From contig OX439130.1 in the NCBI GenBank assembly GCA_949318235.1, positions 41,293,540-41,357,539 of the forward strand: a stretch of DNA of 64,000 nt, given 5' to 3'. Origin of the DNA: Ecdyonurus torrentis. Its lineage: Eukaryota; Arthropoda; Insecta; Ephemeroptera; Heptageniidae. The notes beneath the pieces were generated by a model. The model worked only from the letters and a program-made list of their open reading frames with translations. It was not told where the DNA came from and did no database searches. A program made the position numbers and the translations under genes. Below are positions 62,388-64,000 of the stretch, in pieces; the first letter of the stretch is position 1; every line of letters begins with the position of its first letter.

Positions 62388-64000
62388 CCTTGAATGCTGG
62401 TGCATTTTTTTTTTTTTTTTGTCAACTCTATTTTCTACGGCTGTTGCAGTGTCGTAAGTTAATAGAGTGACGTTTTATACCACATTAACTGTACTTGACA
62501 AAAAGAAAATTATTTATGAAGTAAGTTTAATGAGAAGTTCTATCACTTATATTTTTATTTCATTTTTTTGCTTCAGAAAGCTTATTTGCATTGTTGAGAC
62601 TGAAAGAAGCACCTGTTACAAAAAGCGGCATGTTTGAACTTCAAGACTCTCAAAGCTATATCACACATTATAAAAATAAAATGTCTTATCTATAGTTCAA
62701 AATCATAATAAAACTCTAATAAAAAAATTTTTCATCAGAGTAGATCTCAAATATAAGTTTCTAGGAATAAGAAGTGCTTTATAGAATAGTCAAAATAGCA
62801 GCTGCAGAAATATTTTTTTATGCATTCATTTCGTGTGTGGTATATTATAAAATACATAATACGATATAAAAATTATAGTTAATATATTTTATATTTAATT
62901 TTACTGTATACTGTTTTCTAGACTGACAGACATACGAATACAGATAATAGAGAATGAAATATTCAAATAGATAAAATTGCTATAAAATAAAAAGTAATTT
63001 TCAAATAAAGACGTGTTATGCTCTTTTGGTGGGCTAAATTAATGAAAACAAGTATAAATTCAATTGCAAATTACGATAATGTTTTATTTTGATGTGTGAA
63101 TTTGCAAGGCCTATATAAATAGCACGATCATATTAATAAACGTAGGCTTGGGTTGCACTTAAGTGAAATCTTATAAATTAGCATTTTATTTTCTCAAGAT
63201 AGCAGTTTTTTTATTACATAAAATATATAAATGATATAAAACATTCTAACAAAAAAATAATTTTTATTTACATTTACTGTAATCAATAGCAAGACCTGAT
63301 TATTTCTAAATTACATTTATAACTGTAACTGAAAAAAAAAAAATCCAAGTTAAATAGACTACAGAGCAATCAAGACAATTTCTCTGAACTGAATTATCAT
63401 AATTGTTATATAAATTGACGTTTTTATGAAACTTGAACTGTAATTTTCTCATATGAGGTCATTATTATTTCCTATATGTATATAATAATACATAATATTT
63501 TTATTCTATAACAAAAACGATTTCTCCAGATCTCGTGTAAATTATTAAATATAAAATAAATTTTCTGCCTTATTATGAACTATATACAGGAAATTTTATT
63601 GTATAATTGGAAAAAAAAAAAATGAAATTTATTTTTAAAACAATGATTTATATTTATAAATAAAATAATTGGACAAACCAGCTGATCACGGATAAACACA
63701 AAACTTTCATTTTCAATGACCAATAGACGGAGGCTTATTGAATTCTTGTTGTTTAAAATATCATGATTAGATATTATAGTTATAAGGATGAATCATTTAT
63801 TAAAAATAACAACATTTTATAACAAGGAACTATTTCCAAAATTTTAATTGTTTTATAACAAAAACAAATAAAAATTTTTTTAGCACTATAATTTTTTCAT
63901 CCTGACTATAATAAAATAATAAAAAAAGAATAGAGATTTAGATATTTTTTATTTTTGGCTATGTCATAAAATTCAGCCCAATTTTTTTTATATATAGTTA

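Overview
The window looks like nuclear DNA from an arthropod, most likely an insect. It is very AT-rich, genes are split by GT-AG introns of a few hundred to several thousand bases, and long AT and GA/CT dinucleotide repeats and poly(A)/poly(T) runs fill the introns. Both recognisable proteins are animal families. The species cannot be named from sequence alone. No prokaryotic operons, CRISPR arrays, rRNA or convincing tRNA genes were seen.

Two protein-coding genes converge tail to tail. On the plus strand (2380-15586), nine exons encode the visible 813 residues of a secreted-type fasciclin (FAS1) domain protein. Three large phase-0 exons give a glutamine-rich then Pro/Thr-rich N-terminal half, including 23 consecutive CAA codons. 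Six smaller exons give two FAS1 domains and the stop codon. The start codon and signal peptide lie on an exon not identified here, probably upstream of the window.

On the minus strand (56080 down to 20034), nine exons spread over 36 kb encode a BCAR3/NSP-family adaptor: an N-terminal SAM domain, an SH2 domain with the FLVRD motif, a Pro-rich and Ser-rich linker, and the CDC25-like C-terminal domain that in this family binds p130Cas-type scaffolds. All exon phases match across the eight junctions. An extension of the SH2 exon that opens with its own ATG (29457) may be an alternative start for a short isoform lacking SAM.

The regions between hold the 3' UTRs (about 15.6-16.1 kb and 19.56-20.03 kb), an AT-rich intergenic stretch (about 16.1-19.5 kb) and introns. 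Introns hold two inverted copies of a roughly 320-334 bp TTAA-flanked MITE (29.53-29.85 kb and 37.13-37.46 kb), a 141-bp truncated retroelement with a 9-bp target-site duplication (12.63-12.77 kb), many microsatellites, a few GC-richer islands that could be alternative promoters, and an exon-like island at 33.8 kb. From 56.1 kb to the end no gene was recognised; it is probably the first intron or upstream flank of the BCAR3-like gene.

The genes have no evident joint function: one product is probably extracellular matrix, the other a cytoplasmic adhesion-signalling adaptor. The less expected features are the SAM domain on the adaptor, the MITE lying directly upstream of its candidate internal start, and the cassette-like low-complexity exons of the FAS1 gene.
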